Origin: Peptococcaceae bacterium CEB3
GTDB lineage: Bacteria > Bacillota > Desulfitobacteriia > Desulfitobacteriales > Desulfitobacteriaceae
Assembly (NCBI GenBank): GCA_001029295.1
Contig: LDXJ01000060.1
Location: 62,127 to 126,126 of the forward strand
Reading direction: 5' to 3'
Length of the DNA: 64,000 nt
Shown here in pieces: positions 50,853 to 60,737 of the stretch. Each line of letters starts with the position of its first letter. The stretch's first letter is position 1. Below the pieces are notes generated by a model that made no database searches, was not told the origin of the DNA, and saw only the letters and a program-made list of their open reading frames with translations. The position numbers and the translations under genes were made by a program.

Positions 50853-51083
50853 AGAGGGGGAAACAAGAGGAAGAAACAGGAAAACGAGGAAGATGAACGT
50901 TGTAAATCTTAGGGATTTTGTCGAGGCGGTCGCGGCATAGGAGGGGGAACTTGAGTTGCGCGGAGGGCTATGGGTTTAGCGGATAATCTGAAGAAACTTG
51001 TGGTTTATACCCCGGAAAACCGGTCCGGGTAACGGCGGCGGGTGGCCCCTGAGCGGGTTGCAAAGATAGGGGTGGTTGTGTGT

Positions 51084-53171
51084 ATGGACGGGGATGACCG
51101 GAAAAACCCGAGTGTAGACGTGGCGGAATTCCTGGAGTTCTATTTACTGGATTCCCGGGAGCAGATTGACAGGTTGGGAACGGGTTTGCTGGAGTTAGAG
51201 AAGGAAGGTCAGGACGTCAATTTGGTCAATGATCTTTTCCGCTCGGCGCACAGCTTGAAAGGCGCCTCCGGTACCATGGGATTCTTGCCCATTGTGGCCT
51301 TGACACACGCGGCTGAGGATGTGCTGGACCGTCTCCGCCGGGGCACCATGGAAGTTACTCCGGCCGTGGTGGACGTTCTGCTGGAAGTGACCGACCGCAT
51401 TCGGATGATGCTGACACAGGTTGAACAAGGGCAGGAAATCCGGGAAGAGTATGAAGATTTAGTAGGCGTGATGAAGGGCTGGTCGAGCGGCGGTTCACCC
51501 ACCGTAAGGACAGAAGAGGGAGCTGAGGAGGCGCGGGAAGGCAACTTTGTTCCGCGGGATTTCTTCCTCGAAGCGGGGGACCGTGACAAGATCAAAGAGG
51601 CAGAGAACAAGGGTTATGGCATCTACCAAATCGACGTCACCCTGGTTCGCGATACTTTAATGAAAGCCGTTCGGGCTGTGGTCGTTATGCAGAGACTGGA
51701 AGGTATCGGCACCGTTCTCAAGGTATTGCCGGGCATTGAAGAGATGGAAACGGCGCGGGACAGCCGCTTCTGGCTTTTGGCAGTTTCCGCCGAGCCGCCT
51801 GAAGCCATTCGCGAGGAGATTTTGGGGGTGTCGGAAGTCGCCGAAGTTGCGCTTCATTCCTACCCCACACTTTCCGTTTTGTCCGGAGAGGCAGACTTTT
51901 CTCAGGAGCGTGGGACAGAATCATATGATACATATAATAATACGCCGAATTCCGCTCCGAATGTGGGGGTCTCGAGGGAAAATGTTCCGATTCACACGAT
52001 TCGCGTCGATACCGCCCGCATGGACAACTTGATCAATATGGTCGGGGAGATGGTGATTACGCGGACGCGCTTGGTGCAGACCGGCACGGATCTGAAAGGC
52101 CACTACCCGCAGGAGCCGATGGTGAGCAGCCTGATCGAGACAAATGTCTATCTGGGGCGCCTGATGAATGATCTGCAGGAGAGCGTGATGAGGCTGAGGA
52201 TGGTGCCCATAGGGACGGTATTCGGCCGCTTCCCCCGCCTGGTGCGGGACTTGGCTCGCAAGACGAAGAAAGAGATTGAGCTCGTTCTGCAGGGGGAGGA
52301 TACGGAGCTGGACAAGACCGTTGTCGAGGCTATCGGAGATCCCCTCATGCACCTCATCCGCAACGCGGTGGATCATGGTCTGGAATCCCCCGCCGAACGC
52401 CGGGCGGCCGGCAAAAGAGCGACCGGCACGGTCAGTCTGGACGCTTATCATCAGGGAAATCATATTGCCATCGTCGTCGCGGATGACGGCTGCGGCCTTC
52501 CCCTGGAAAAAATACGCCTGAAGGCTGTGGCCGAGGGCTGGGCAGGCACCCGGGAGGCGCTGTCCGAGAGAGAAATCGCCCAGTTCATTTTCCGGCCCGG
52601 TTTCAGCACCGCCGATACGGTTACGGACATTTCCGGCAGGGGTGTGGGTATGGATGTGGTCAAAAAGGCCCTGAACAGCCTGGGCGGAACCATCGATATC
52701 GACACCCGCGATGGCCAAGGCACTACTTTCACGATTAGACTGCCGCTCACCCTGGCTATTATTCAGGCGCTCTTGGTGGAAGTGGGCCCGGAAGTCTATG
52801 CCATCCCGCTCTCGTCCGTGCTGGAAACTCTGTTGGTTGCGCGCCGGGATATGAAGACGGTCGGCGGCCGGGCCATGGTACAACTGCGCGGGAATGCCTT
52901 GCCCTTGATATTTCTCGAGGAGGAGTTTGACATTCCGAAGCCGGAAAAACCGCCCGAGGAGGTCTTTGTCGTTGTAGTCGGGCTGGGGGATAAAGCCTTG
53001 GGTTTGGTGGTCGACGGCTTGCGGGGTCAGCAAGAAATAGTCATTAAATCTTTGGGTGAGGTGTTGGGCAATTTGCCCGGGATTGCGGGCGCCACCATCC
53101 TGGGCGACGGTAAAGTTACTTTGATTTTGGATATAGGTTCCTTGTTGCAAGACGTTGTGGTTCGCCGCTAG
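51084..53171 (+). CDS. cheA: Chemotaxis histidine kinase CheA
   Basis: A 695-aa kinase that phosphorylates CheY and CheB in response to chemoreceptors. The HPt domain has His56 in SAHSLKGASGTMG. A P2-like domain lies near residues 185-275, followed by dimerisation (RVDTARMDNLINMVGEM), ATPase (NAVDHGLESPAERR, DDGCGLP, GRGVGMDVV) and CheW-like domains. ATG 51084 follows AGGGGTGG; an upstream in-frame GTG adds a non-conserved tail. First gene of the motility operon. Confidence 0.93.
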   Translation: MDGDDRKNPSVDVAEFLEFYLLDSREQIDRLGTGLLELEKEGQDVNLVNDLFRSAHSLKGASGTMGFLPIVALTHAAEDVLDRLRRGTMEVTPAVVDVLLEVTDRIRMMLTQVEQGQEIREEYEDLVGVMKGWSSGGSPTVRTEEGAEEAREGNFVPRDFFLEAGDRDKIKEAENKGYGIYQIDVTLVRDTLMKAVRAVVVMQRLEGIGTVLKVLPGIEEMETARDSRFWLLAVSAEPPEAIREEILGVSEVAEVALHSYPTLSVLSGEADFSQERGTESYDTYNNTPNSAPNVGVSRENVPIHTIRVDTARMDNLINMVGEMVITRTRLVQTGTDLKGHYPQEPMVSSLIETNVYLGRLMNDLQESVMRLRMVPIGTVFGRFPRLVRDLARKTKKEIELVLQGEDTELDKTVVEAIGDPLMHLIRNAVDHGLESPAERRAAGKRATGTVSLDAYHQGNHIAIVVADDGCGLPLEKIRLKAVAEGWAGTREALSEREIAQFIFRPGFSTADTVTDISGRGVGMDVVKKALNSLGGTIDIDTRDGQGTTFTIRLPLTLAIIQALLVEVGPEVYAIPLSSVLETLLVARRDMKTVGGRAMVQLRGNALPLIFLEEEFDIPKPEKPPEEVFVVVVGLGDKALGLVVDGLRGQQEIVIKSLGEVLGNLPGIAGATILGDGKVTLILDIGSLLQDVVVRR

Positions 53172-53211
53172 GCCGAAGGACCGTCAATATCGGAGAGAAG
53201 GGGGCAAAAGT

Positions 53212-53658
53212 GTGGCTGAAGAGCAACTTGTGACGTTCCGTTTAGGGGCGGAGGAATTTGGCATGGACATCATGCGGGTTCAGGAAATCATCCGCATCCC
53301 ACCCATAACCCGTGTTCCGAAAGCTCCACCTCATGTGGAAGGGGTGACTAATTTACGGGGAAACGTGATTCCCATTGTTAACTTGCGCGTTCGTTTCGGC
53401 TTAGCTGCAGCGGAGGAGACGGACCTCAGCCGGATCATCGTTTTGCAGGTAGAACAGAAAGTTTTCGGCATTCGGGTCGATGCGGTGACCGAAGTCCTGC
53501 GTCTGGAGGCGGCAGCCATTGAACCGCCGCCTCCGGTGGCCATGGGCCTGGATGCTCAATTCGTCCGCGGGGTGGGCAAAGTGGGGGAGCGGCTGCTGAT
53601 CCTGCTCGACCTCGATCAGGTTGTGGCTGGGGAGACAAAGTATGAGTTCAGCGCCTAG
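53212..53658 (+). CDS. cheW: Chemotaxis coupling protein CheW
   Basis: A 148-aa single-domain CheW that links chemoreceptors to CheA. The SH3-like fold shows LVTFRLGAEEFGMDIMRVQEI and GVTNLRGNVIPIVNLR. The GTG at 53212 follows AGAAGGGGG; the open frame begins earlier inside the end of cheA. It overlaps cheB by 17 bp. Confidence 0.92.
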   Translation: MAEEQLVTFRLGAEEFGMDIMRVQEIIRIPPITRVPKAPPHVEGVTNLRGNVIPIVNLRVRFGLAAAEETDLSRIIVLQVEQKVFGIRVDAVTEVLRLEAAAIEPPPPVAMGLDAQFVRGVGKVGERLLILLDLDQVVAGETKYEFSA

Positions 53659-54712
53659 CCCTATCGGGGTGCTCATCGTCGATGATTCCCCGTTTATGCG
53701 TCTGGCCCTGCAAAAGGTTCTCGGTCTGGATTCCCGCCTAAAAGTCCTGGGCAGCGCGGGCGACGGCAAGGAAGGGATCGCGAAGCTGCGTGCCCTGCAC
53801 CCGCGGGTGGTCACAATGGATGTGGAAATGCCGGTTATGGACGGACTTCAGGCTCTCGATGAAATCATGCGCTGGCAGCCGACCCCGGTGATTATGCTGA
53901 GTGCCTTGACAACCGAAGGCGCCAGGGCCACGCTCAAAGCCCTCGAGCTGGGTGCCTTTGATGTCGTGGCCAAGCCCACGGGCAGTTCCGGCAGGGATCT
54001 GGCAGCCATGAGCCGTGACTTGATCGAAAAAGTCAAGGCGGCGGCTGAAGTAGACCCCGCCAGACTCGGTGTCTCCCCCGGCCGGAGGCCCTCTACTGAG
54101 GTTCCGGCGAATGGGGTCCCCCATCCCCAATATCCCGTGGAAGTAGTGGCGATCGGCACATCGACCGGGGGGCCCACGGCTTTGCAGACGGTCTTGCCCC
54201 GGCTCCCGGGAAATTTCCCGGTCCCGGTGGTGGTTGCCCAACACATGCCCCCGGGGTTTACCGGACCGTTGGCCCAACGCCTGAACGGCATCTGCAGTCT
54301 TGAGGTACGGGAGGGCGGCGACGGCGAGATACTCCGGGCGGGAATCATCTACGTAGCGCCGGCGGGTAAGCAGACGCAAGTGGTCCGCAGGGCCGGACGC
54401 CTTGGCCTGGCGATCGGGGAGGAAAGCCCGTTTCCCACCCTCTATCACCCCTCGGTGGACGTGCTGTTCCTTTCCTTGGCCCGTGAGGCTGGCCGGGGAA
54501 CTTTGGGGGTGGTGATGACGGGGATGGGCCGGGACGGAGCGGAAGGGATGAAACAAATCAAAGCTTTAGGGGGGTTTGCCATTGCCGAGGCGGAGGAGTC
54601 CTGTGTCGTCTACGGTATGCCCAGGGCTTTGGTGGAGGGAGGACTGGCAGACAGGGTAACGCCGTTGGGAGAAATCGGACGGACTATTGTGGAGTGTGTG
54701 ATGGGGAGGTAA
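53642..54712 (+). CDS. cheB: Chemotaxis methylesterase CheB
   Basis: A 356-aa receptor glutamate methylesterase/deamidase. The receiver domain has Asp14-Asp15 (IVDDSPFMR) and the phosphorylation site Asp60 (VTMDVEMPVMDG). The esterase domain has GTSTGGPT (Ser near residue 174), AQHMPPGFT and MTGMGRDGAEG. No cheR is seen in the window. flgC starts 6 bp after its stop. Confidence 0.93.
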   Translation: MSSAPSPIGVLIVDDSPFMRLALQKVLGLDSRLKVLGSAGDGKEGIAKLRALHPRVVTMDVEMPVMDGLQALDEIMRWQPTPVIMLSALTTEGARATLKALELGAFDVVAKPTGSSGRDLAAMSRDLIEKVKAAAEVDPARLGVSPGRRPSTEVPANGVPHPQYPVEVVAIGTSTGGPTALQTVLPRLPGNFPVPVVVAQHMPPGFTGPLAQRLNGICSLEVREGGDGEILRAGIIYVAPAGKQTQVVRRAGRLGLAIGEESPFPTLYHPSVDVLFLSLAREAGRGTLGVVMTGMGRDGAEGMKQIKALGGFAIAEAEESCVVYGMPRALVEGGLADRVTPLGEIGRTIVECVMGR

Positions 54713-54718
54713 AAACGG

Positions 54719-55219
54719 ATGGGAATTTTTCAGGCTATCGATGCCAGCGCCTCGGGCTTGACAGCGCAGCGCCTGCGCTTGGACCTGATTGCCAACAACA
54801 TTGCCAATGTCAACACCACTCGTACCGGGCAATTGACGCCGGCGGGAAATCAGATTCCTTACCGGCGCGAGGTGGCGATTTTCGAGCCCCGGCCGGTTCA
54901 ACCGGATTTTGCCCGGACTCTCAACAACGCTTTTGCGCAATCATCTTCTCTGGACCGGGCCGCGGGCACGGGGGTGGAGGTGGACGCCATCGCCGGGGAT
55001 CGGACCCCTTTCAAGCTGGCGTACAACCCGGCTTCTCCGGATGCGGCCAAGACGCCGGAGCCCGGCCTCCCGGTCGGGTATGTACGTGAACCGAATGTCA
55101 ATGTGGTGACGGAAATGGTGGACATGATCTCGGCCTCCCGGGCTTATGAGGCCAATGTAACGGTTCTGAACGCCAGCAAAGGGATGGAGACCAAGGCCTT
55201 GGAACTGGGAAAGGTGTGA
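54719..55219 (+). CDS. flgC: Flagellar proximal rod protein FlgC
   Basis: A 166-aa rod protein. The N-terminal ASASGLTAQRLRLDLIANNIANVNT and C-terminal PNVNVVTEMVDMISASRAYEANVT blocks are diagnostic. In most Bacillota flgB comes directly before flgC, but here cheB does and no flgB is in the window. Confidence 0.92.
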   Translation: MGIFQAIDASASGLTAQRLRLDLIANNIANVNTTRTGQLTPAGNQIPYRREVAIFEPRPVQPDFARTLNNAFAQSSSLDRAAGTGVEVDAIAGDRTPFKLAYNPASPDAAKTPEPGLPVGYVREPNVNVVTEMVDMISASRAYEANVTVLNASKGMETKALELGKV

Positions 55220-55224
55220 TCTGA

Positions 55225-55557
55225 ATGAGTCTGAACGCGGTGGCGCCGCTGGCCCTCTTGACGCCGGGCAGCGGCGCCGTGAACAACGCGGCCCCCTTCT
55301 CCGGGGCGGGAGCGAAAACCGGACTCGGACCAACGGGGGCAAATTTCGGTAAGTTTCTCGACCAAGCCCTGCAACAGGTGGATGGGTTGCAGAAAAACGC
55401 GGACGCGGCCGGCATCGCCTTGGCCACAGGACAAGCGCCGGACATTCACAGTGTCATGATTGCTTTGGACAAAGCCAGTTTGGCCATGTCCCTCACGGTT
55501 GAAGTGCGGAATAAGGCTTTGGCTGCGTATCAGGAGTTGATGCAAATGCAAATCTAG
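55225..55557 (+). CDS. fliE: Flagellar hook-basal body protein FliE
   Basis: A 110-aa rod/MS-ring adaptor. The conserved C-terminal half reads FGKFLDQALQQVDGLQKNADAA and HSVMIALDKASLAMSLTVEVRNKALAAYQELMQMQI. The N-terminal 35 residues are a variable Gly/Ala/Pro stretch. It starts 5 bp after flgC. Confidence 0.9.
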   Translation: MSLNAVAPLALLTPGSGAVNNAAPFSGAGAKTGLGPTGANFGKFLDQALQQVDGLQKNADAAGIALATGQAPDIHSVMIALDKASLAMSLTVEVRNKALAAYQELMQMQI

Positions 55558-55603
55558 GGTGTCGGACGGTTTAGAGATTTTGTAGGCAAGGGGGAACGGT
55601 TGA

Positions 55604-57196
55604 GTGAATTTCTCGTGGGCAGACTTGCGGAAATCCATACCGGGCTTTTGGCACAAGCTGACCCGTCCGCAGAAAACCGTGACGGTTGTCGCTCCTCTCC
55701 TGGTGGCAACGGCCCTGATAACCCTGATCGTCTGGGCGGGAAGGCCTCAATATGTCCCGCTCTTCAGCAAGATCGACCTGACGAGCGCGGCGGCCGTAAG
55801 GAGCAAACTGGTCAGTTTGAAAATCCCCTATGAGCTGCAAGACGGCGGCAGCACAATTTTGGTGCCGAAGGCCCAGGCGGCGGAAGCCCGTCTGGAGTTG
55901 GCCAGTGCGGGTGTTCCCCAGGGCAGCAAGTTCAGTTTCGATTACTTGAACCAGATGCAGCTGGGCGAAACGGATGCCGACCGCCAGTTGCGTTATGTTC
56001 TGGCACTGCAAAGTGAACTGGCCAATACCCTGAAGACTTTGAACGGGGTTGAGGACGCTTCGGTGCACATTGTCATGCCCCAGCCTTCTCTGTTCGAGGG
56101 AAAGACGCAGGCCGCCACGGCGGCTGTTACGCTCAAACTGGCCCCGGGAGTGAAGCTGAGCCGGGAGCAAGTCCGCGGCGTGGCGAATCTCTTGGCAGCA
56201 TCAGTGGAAGGACTTAAACCGGGCAATGTGACCATTGTGGACACTGACGGACAAGTGTTGTCAGACGTACTCAACGAGGCAGCAAGTCCGGCCGGCTTGA
56301 GCAACGGTCAACTGCGAATCCAAGAGGCTGTTCAACAACGGATTCAGCAGTCCGTACAAAGCATGCTTGACCAGGCTCTAGGATCGGGTAACGCGGTGGT
56401 GAGGGTCAATGCCGATTTAAATTTCGACCAGGTGAAGGTTACTTCGGATAAGTACGGGGCAGGAGCCCTCGTGAGCAAACAGGTCACGAGCGAGAAGAGC
56501 AGCGGAGGGACGGCAGGTGCCGTGCCGGGGGTGAACAGCAATGTGCCGGGCTATCCGGCGGCAGGTGGCGGCAATACGACGACTTCCAGCAAAAGCTCGA
56601 GCACGGAGAATTACCAGCCCGATAAGACTCAGACCGAACAGGTGGTCAGTCCCGGCGCAATCAAGCGCTTGTCCATATCTGTCATGGCAGATTCCAACAA
56701 GGTCACACCGACCCAATTGGCTTCCATTCAAGGATTGGTGACCTCGGCCGCAGGGCTCGATCCGAAGCGGGGAGACCAAATCAAGGTGGCGGCCATTCCT
56801 TTTGATACGACGGCCTTAAATCAGGCCCAGGCGGCTATGGCTCGGGCTGCGCAAAACCGTCGCCTGCTGAGATACGCGGAGCTGGGCGCGGGAGTTGTGT
56901 TGGGAATTATTTTTCTTCTTCTACTGGTGCGGACGCGTGCCAAACAAAAACGTTTGGCAGGCACAGATGCCCTGACGGGGGCGGGTCAGCCGCTGGCGGC
57001 GGCGGAGGCAGAAGGTGTGCTTCTGGCGCAGCGGCAGGCTGAAGAAGAGGCTAAGGCAAAACTGCAACAAAAGCAGGTCAAAAGTTCCGCTGAGATTGAG
57101 CGTCAGAAAATAAAAGAAGCCGTGGAGCTCTACACCCGCAATAATGCCGACGAGGCGGCCCGCCTTTTGAAAACATGGCTGTCGGAGGAGTATTGA
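55604..57196 (+). CDS. fliF: Flagellar MS-ring protein FliF
   Basis: A 530-aa MS-ring protein with a membrane helix near residues 26-46 (VTVVAPLLVATALITLIVWAG) and another near 425-445. The periplasmic part has QLRYVLALQSELANTLKTLNGVEDASVHIVMP-type blocks, and the C-terminal FliG-binding tail is acidic (NNADEAARLLKTWLSEEY). GTG 55604 follows AAGGGGG. It ends 1 bp before fliG. Confidence 0.92.
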   Translation: MNFSWADLRKSIPGFWHKLTRPQKTVTVVAPLLVATALITLIVWAGRPQYVPLFSKIDLTSAAAVRSKLVSLKIPYELQDGGSTILVPKAQAAEARLELASAGVPQGSKFSFDYLNQMQLGETDADRQLRYVLALQSELANTLKTLNGVEDASVHIVMPQPSLFEGKTQAATAAVTLKLAPGVKLSREQVRGVANLLAASVEGLKPGNVTIVDTDGQVLSDVLNEAASPAGLSNGQLRIQEAVQQRIQQSVQSMLDQALGSGNAVVRVNADLNFDQVKVTSDKYGAGALVSKQVTSEKSSGGTAGAVPGVNSNVPGYPAAGGGNTTTSSKSSSTENYQPDKTQTEQVVSPGAIKRLSISVMADSNKVTPTQLASIQGLVTSAAGLDPKRGDQIKVAAIPFDTTALNQAQAAMARAAQNRRLLRYAELGAGVVLGIIFLLLLVRTRAKQKRLAGTDALTGAGQPLAAAEAEGVLLAQRQAEEEAKAKLQQKQVKSSAEIERQKIKEAVELYTRNNADEAARLLKTWLSEEY

Positions 57197-57197
57197 G

Positions 57198-58205
57198 ATG
57201 GCGCAAACAGAGTTAACAGGGTTGCAAAAGGCGGCTATTCTCATGATCGCGTTAGGCACGGAGCATTCCGCGCGGGTGATTCAGCATTTGAACGAGGGAG
57301 AAATTGAGCAGCTCACCCTGGAAATGGCTAATATGCGCAAGGTGTCCGCTGACGAGAGGGACACGGTTCTGGAGGAATTTCACCAGATGTGTATTGCCAA
57401 TGACTACATTGCCCAGGGCGGCATAGAGTATGCCCGTGAAGTGCTGGAGCGGGCTTTGGGCGAGCAGAGGGCGTTCGAAATTATAAGCCGCCTCTCATCG
57501 TCATTGAAGATGCGTCCTTTCGATATGGTGCGACGGACTGACCCCAAGCAGCTTTTATCGTTCATTCAAGGAGAACATCCTCAGACTATTGCCCTGATTA
57601 TGACTCACCTTCTTCCCGACAAGGCAGCGGTTCTTCTTTCCAACCTGTCTCAGGACAAACAGGCGGATGTGGCCCGGCGTATTGCTCTGATGGGGCGAAC
57701 AAGCCCAGACGTCTTAAAGGAGATTGAAAAAGTGCTGGAACGAAAGATTTCCAGCCTGGCCCCCGCGGATTACGCCACTTCCGGGGGAATGCAGAGCGTC
57801 GTGGACGTCTTGAACCTGGCGGATCCGTCCACTCTGAAAAACATCATGGATACCTTGGAAATGGAGGACCCGGAATTGGCCGAGCAGATCAAACGCCAGA
57901 TGTTTGTCTTCGAAGACATTGTCCTGTTGGATGACCGCGGCGTGCAGTTGGTGCTGAGGGAGATCGATACCAAAGATCTGGCGACCGCCCTCAAAGGCGC
58001 GGACCCGGCGGTGTTGCAGAAAGTTCAGGTGAACATGTCTTCCCGGGCCGGGCAAATGCTCAAGGAGGACATGGAGTTTATGGGACCTGTGCGGTTGCGC
58101 GATGTTGAGGAAGCCCAGCAGAGGATTGTAAAAGTTATCCGCAAGCTGGAAGAAAGCGGAGCCATAGTCATTTCGCGGGGTGGCGGCGATGAACTCATTT
58201 ATTAA
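57198..58205 (+). CDS. fliG: Flagellar motor switch protein FliG
   Basis: A 335-aa C-ring protein that transmits torque and binds FliF and FliM. GLQKAAILMIALG at the start, GEHPQTIALIMTHL in the middle domain and a C-terminal torque helix region (LVLREIDTKDLATALKGADPAVL) are typical. It overlaps fliH by 17 bp. Confidence 0.94.
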   Translation: MAQTELTGLQKAAILMIALGTEHSARVIQHLNEGEIEQLTLEMANMRKVSADERDTVLEEFHQMCIANDYIAQGGIEYAREVLERALGEQRAFEIISRLSSSLKMRPFDMVRRTDPKQLLSFIQGEHPQTIALIMTHLLPDKAAVLLSNLSQDKQADVARRIALMGRTSPDVLKEIEKVLERKISSLAPADYATSGGMQSVVDVLNLADPSTLKNIMDTLEMEDPELAEQIKRQMFVFEDIVLLDDRGVQLVLREIDTKDLATALKGADPAVLQKVQVNMSSRAGQMLKEDMEFMGPVRLRDVEEAQQRIVKVIRKLEESGAIVISRGGGDELIY

Positions 58206-59064
58206 TCGGAAGGTTTACAAAAAGTGCACGGTAGAACTGAACGGGCTCTGCCTGGTCGACGGGCAGTTCGCCTTTGAAAGGCTGAGGGAGCGGCTGACTG
58301 TTGCGGTCGGGACCCCGGAGCGGGATTGGCAAGAAAGTGACGGGTCGGATTCCGAAGCCGAAGAGAGGGGCGAAGAAGAAGGGTTGGCGGCGGAGATCGG
58401 CCGTCAGGCGGAAGACATCCTGCGGGAGGCCCGGCTCCGGGCGGACAAGCTGATCCGGGAAGCCGAAGAAACCGCCGGTCGCCGAACAACGGAGATTGAG
58501 GAGGAGGCACGGGCCGAGGGACATACGCAAGGGTATGCCAAGGGATATGCCGAGGGCCGTGAGGAAGGGTTTCGGAGGGGAGAGAACGAGGTAAGACATC
58601 TGTTGAATCGTTCCAAGGAACTGGTGCGATTGGCGGAAAAGGCGGCACAGGCGGAGTTTCTGAGGGCCGACAGGGAGATCCTCGGCTTGGCTTTGCGGAT
58701 CGCGGAGCGTATCGTGAGGGCCTCCCTGGCGGTCGAGCCGCAGCGCTTGTTGGAGATCGCGCGTTCCCTGACCCTCTTGCCGGAGGAGAAGGAGGGAATG
58801 GTGTTGCACCTATCGGCCCGGGATGCCGAATGGGTCGGAGAACTGGCACCCGAGTCCCTGCCCTGTCCCTGGGTGAAGGATGATTCCCTGGCGGTGGGGG
58901 ATTGCTTCCTGGATTGCCGGGAAGGAGTGTACGACGCCAGTCTGGCCGACCAATTGGCCAAGTTGGAGCATTTTTTGCGGGAGGAGCTAGAGCATGGGGG
59001 AGTGGAGCCGGCTGGCCCGGAAAGTGCGGGGGGCGGAACCGGTCAGCGGGCGGGGCCGGGTTGA
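58189..59064 (+). CDS. fliH: Flagellar assembly protein FliH
   Basis: A 291-aa cytoplasmic regulator of the export ATPase FliI. It has an acidic N-terminal part, a long coiled coil with the GxxxG-like GYAKGYAEGREEGFRRGENE (about residues 117-136), and a C-terminal FliI-binding domain. ATG 58189 follows GGGGTGG; GTG 58180 is an alternative. It overlaps fliI by 71 bp. Confidence 0.85.
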   Translation: MNSFINRKVYKKCTVELNGLCLVDGQFAFERLRERLTVAVGTPERDWQESDGSDSEAEERGEEEGLAAEIGRQAEDILREARLRADKLIREAEETAGRRTTEIEEEARAEGHTQGYAKGYAEGREEGFRRGENEVRHLLNRSKELVRLAEKAAQAEFLRADREILGLALRIAERIVRASLAVEPQRLLEIARSLTLLPEEKEGMVLHLSARDAEWVGELAPESLPCPWVKDDSLAVGDCFLDCREGVYDASLADQLAKLEHFLREELEHGGVEPAGPESAGGGTGQRAGPG

Positions 59065-60307
59065 AAGAATTGTCGGGTTGATGATCGAAGCGGCGGGACC
59101 GCGGGCCGGCGTCGGCGAATATTGTCTGATTCGGACGCGCAAGGGATTGGAGATTCCGGCTGAGGTTGTGGGGTTCCGCCATACGACGACATTGCTTCTG
59201 CCTTTGGCCGAGCCGGAAGGGATTGCTCCCGGGGACCGGGTGGTCCCACAGGAGGGAACCCTGAAGGTCGGTGTCGGTCCCAATCTTTTGGGCAGGGTGC
59301 TGAATGGGTTGGGACAGCCCTGTGACGGGAGGGGTTTGGTCGCGGAAACGGGTTACCCGCTGTTCAACCGGCCACCTGATGCCTTGTTGCGGCCGCGAAT
59401 CCGGGAAAGCCTCAGTGTGGGCGTACGGGCTATCGACGGATTGCTGACGATAGGGCGCGGGCAGCGGATAGGGATTTTCTCGGGATCCGGGGTCGGCAAG
59501 AGTACGCTTCTGGGCATGATGGCCAGGAATACGACGGCGGGGGTGAATGTCATCGGCTTGGTCGGGGAGAGGGGACGGGAACTGCGCGAGTTTATCGAGA
59601 AAGATTTAGGCCCCGAAGGACTTCGCCGCTCCGTGGTCGTGGTGGCCACTTCAGACCAACCGGCCTTGGTCCGGCTGAAGGCCGCGTTTACGGCGACCGC
59701 CGTGGCGGAGTACTTCCGGGATCAGGGTGAAGATGTCCTCCTGATGATGGACTCAGTGACCCGGTTTGCCATGGCTCAGCGGGAAGTCGGTTTAACCGCC
59801 GGAGAACCCCCGGCCACGCGGGGTTATCCCCCCTCGGTTTTTGCTCTCCTGCCCAAACTCTTGGAGAGGGCGGGAATGTCGGAACGGGGGAGTATCACGG
59901 GGATCTACACAGTGCTGGTAGACGGGGACGATCACAATGAACCGGTTGCCGACGCGGTGAGGGGAATCTTGGACGGGCATATTGTTTTGACCCGGGAACT
60001 GGCCGGGCAAAACCACTACCCCGCTATCGATGTCTTGCAGTCGGTCAGCCGGGTGATGCCGGATGTGGCGGACAAAGAGCACAAGGAACTGGCCGCGGCG
60101 GTCAGGGAGCATCTGGCCGTTTATGAACATGCCAAGGACCTGATCGATATCGGCGCCTATGTGGGCGGCAGCAATCCCCGCCTTGACGCGGCCATCGGGT
60201 ACAACGAAGGGATCCGCAAGTTTTTGCGTCAGGGGACCGATGAGCGCTCCGATTTCGCGGCGACGCTGAGGGAGCTGAAAGGGTGTGTGGGCAATGGCAC
60301 AGTTTAA
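58994..60307 (+). CDS. fliI: Flagellum-specific export ATPase FliI
   Basis: A 437-aa F1-like ATPase of the flagellar type III export system. Walker A is GIFSGSGVGKSTLLG (about residue 160), Walker B VLLMMDSVTRFAMAQREVGL, and the conserved GEPPATRGYPPSVFALLP follows. Length and motifs are complete. It overlaps fliJ by 14 bp. Confidence 0.94.
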   Translation: MGEWSRLARKVRGAEPVSGRGRVERIVGLMIEAAGPRAGVGEYCLIRTRKGLEIPAEVVGFRHTTTLLLPLAEPEGIAPGDRVVPQEGTLKVGVGPNLLGRVLNGLGQPCDGRGLVAETGYPLFNRPPDALLRPRIRESLSVGVRAIDGLLTIGRGQRIGIFSGSGVGKSTLLGMMARNTTAGVNVIGLVGERGRELREFIEKDLGPEGLRRSVVVVATSDQPALVRLKAAFTATAVAEYFRDQGEDVLLMMDSVTRFAMAQREVGLTAGEPPATRGYPPSVFALLPKLLERAGMSERGSITGIYTVLVDGDDHNEPVADAVRGILDGHIVLTRELAGQNHYPAIDVLQSVSRVMPDVADKEHKELAAAVREHLAVYEHAKDLIDIGAYVGGSNPRLDAAIGYNEGIRKFLRQGTDERSDFAATLRELKGCVGNGTV

Positions 60308-60737
60308 ATTTCGCCTGGAGACAAGCCTGGGGCTGGCGGAGAACGCTTTGGAAGAGGCGCAGCGCCGTTTGGCGGAGGAGGTCCTCCGCTGGCAGACCCT
60401 GATGCTCCGGCGGGAACGGCAGGAAAGGCGCTGGCTCGAGGGCTTGAACGGGCAGCGCCGGGCCCAACCGGAAGAACTGGGACGCTGGCAGGTGTTTGCC
60501 CGGCAAGAGTACCGGAAGCTGCAAACCTGTGAGACGGAGCTTCAGGAGCAGGAAAAGCGCAAAGAGGAACAGCGCCGGCGAGTGGTCGAGAGCTACCGCC
60601 GCAAAGAAAAGTTCCGTCGCTTGAAGGGACGCCAGTCCCGGGCCTGGGCCTTGGCGGAACAACGCCGCGAGCAAAAGGTGCTGGACGAGGCGGGGCAGAT
60701 CATTTACTTAAGCAGGCGGGTAAGGGGTGGACTATGA
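60294..60737 (+). CDS. fliJ: Flagellar export protein FliJ
   Basis: A 147-aa, highly charged, almost wholly coiled-coil protein, the stalk-like partner of FliI. ATG 60294 (MAQFKFRLETSLGLAENALEEAQ) is the family-like start. The next gene is swrD: the fliK, flgD and flgE genes that usually stand between are missing. Confidence 0.85.
   Translation: MAQFKFRLETSLGLAENALEEAQRRLAEEVLRWQTLMLRRERQERRWLEGLNGQRRAQPEELGRWQVFARQEYRKLQTCETELQEQEKRKEEQRRRVVESYRRKEKFRRLKGRQSRAWALAEQRREQKVLDEAGQIIYLSRRVRGGL

Larger units (their letters stand above)
50537..51083. other. Gap ahead of the chemotaxis/flagellar operon
   Basis: An AT-rich leader of about 550 bp with no supported gene. It contains candidate sigma-28 and sigma-A promoters at 50760 and 50823. 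Confidence 0.4.
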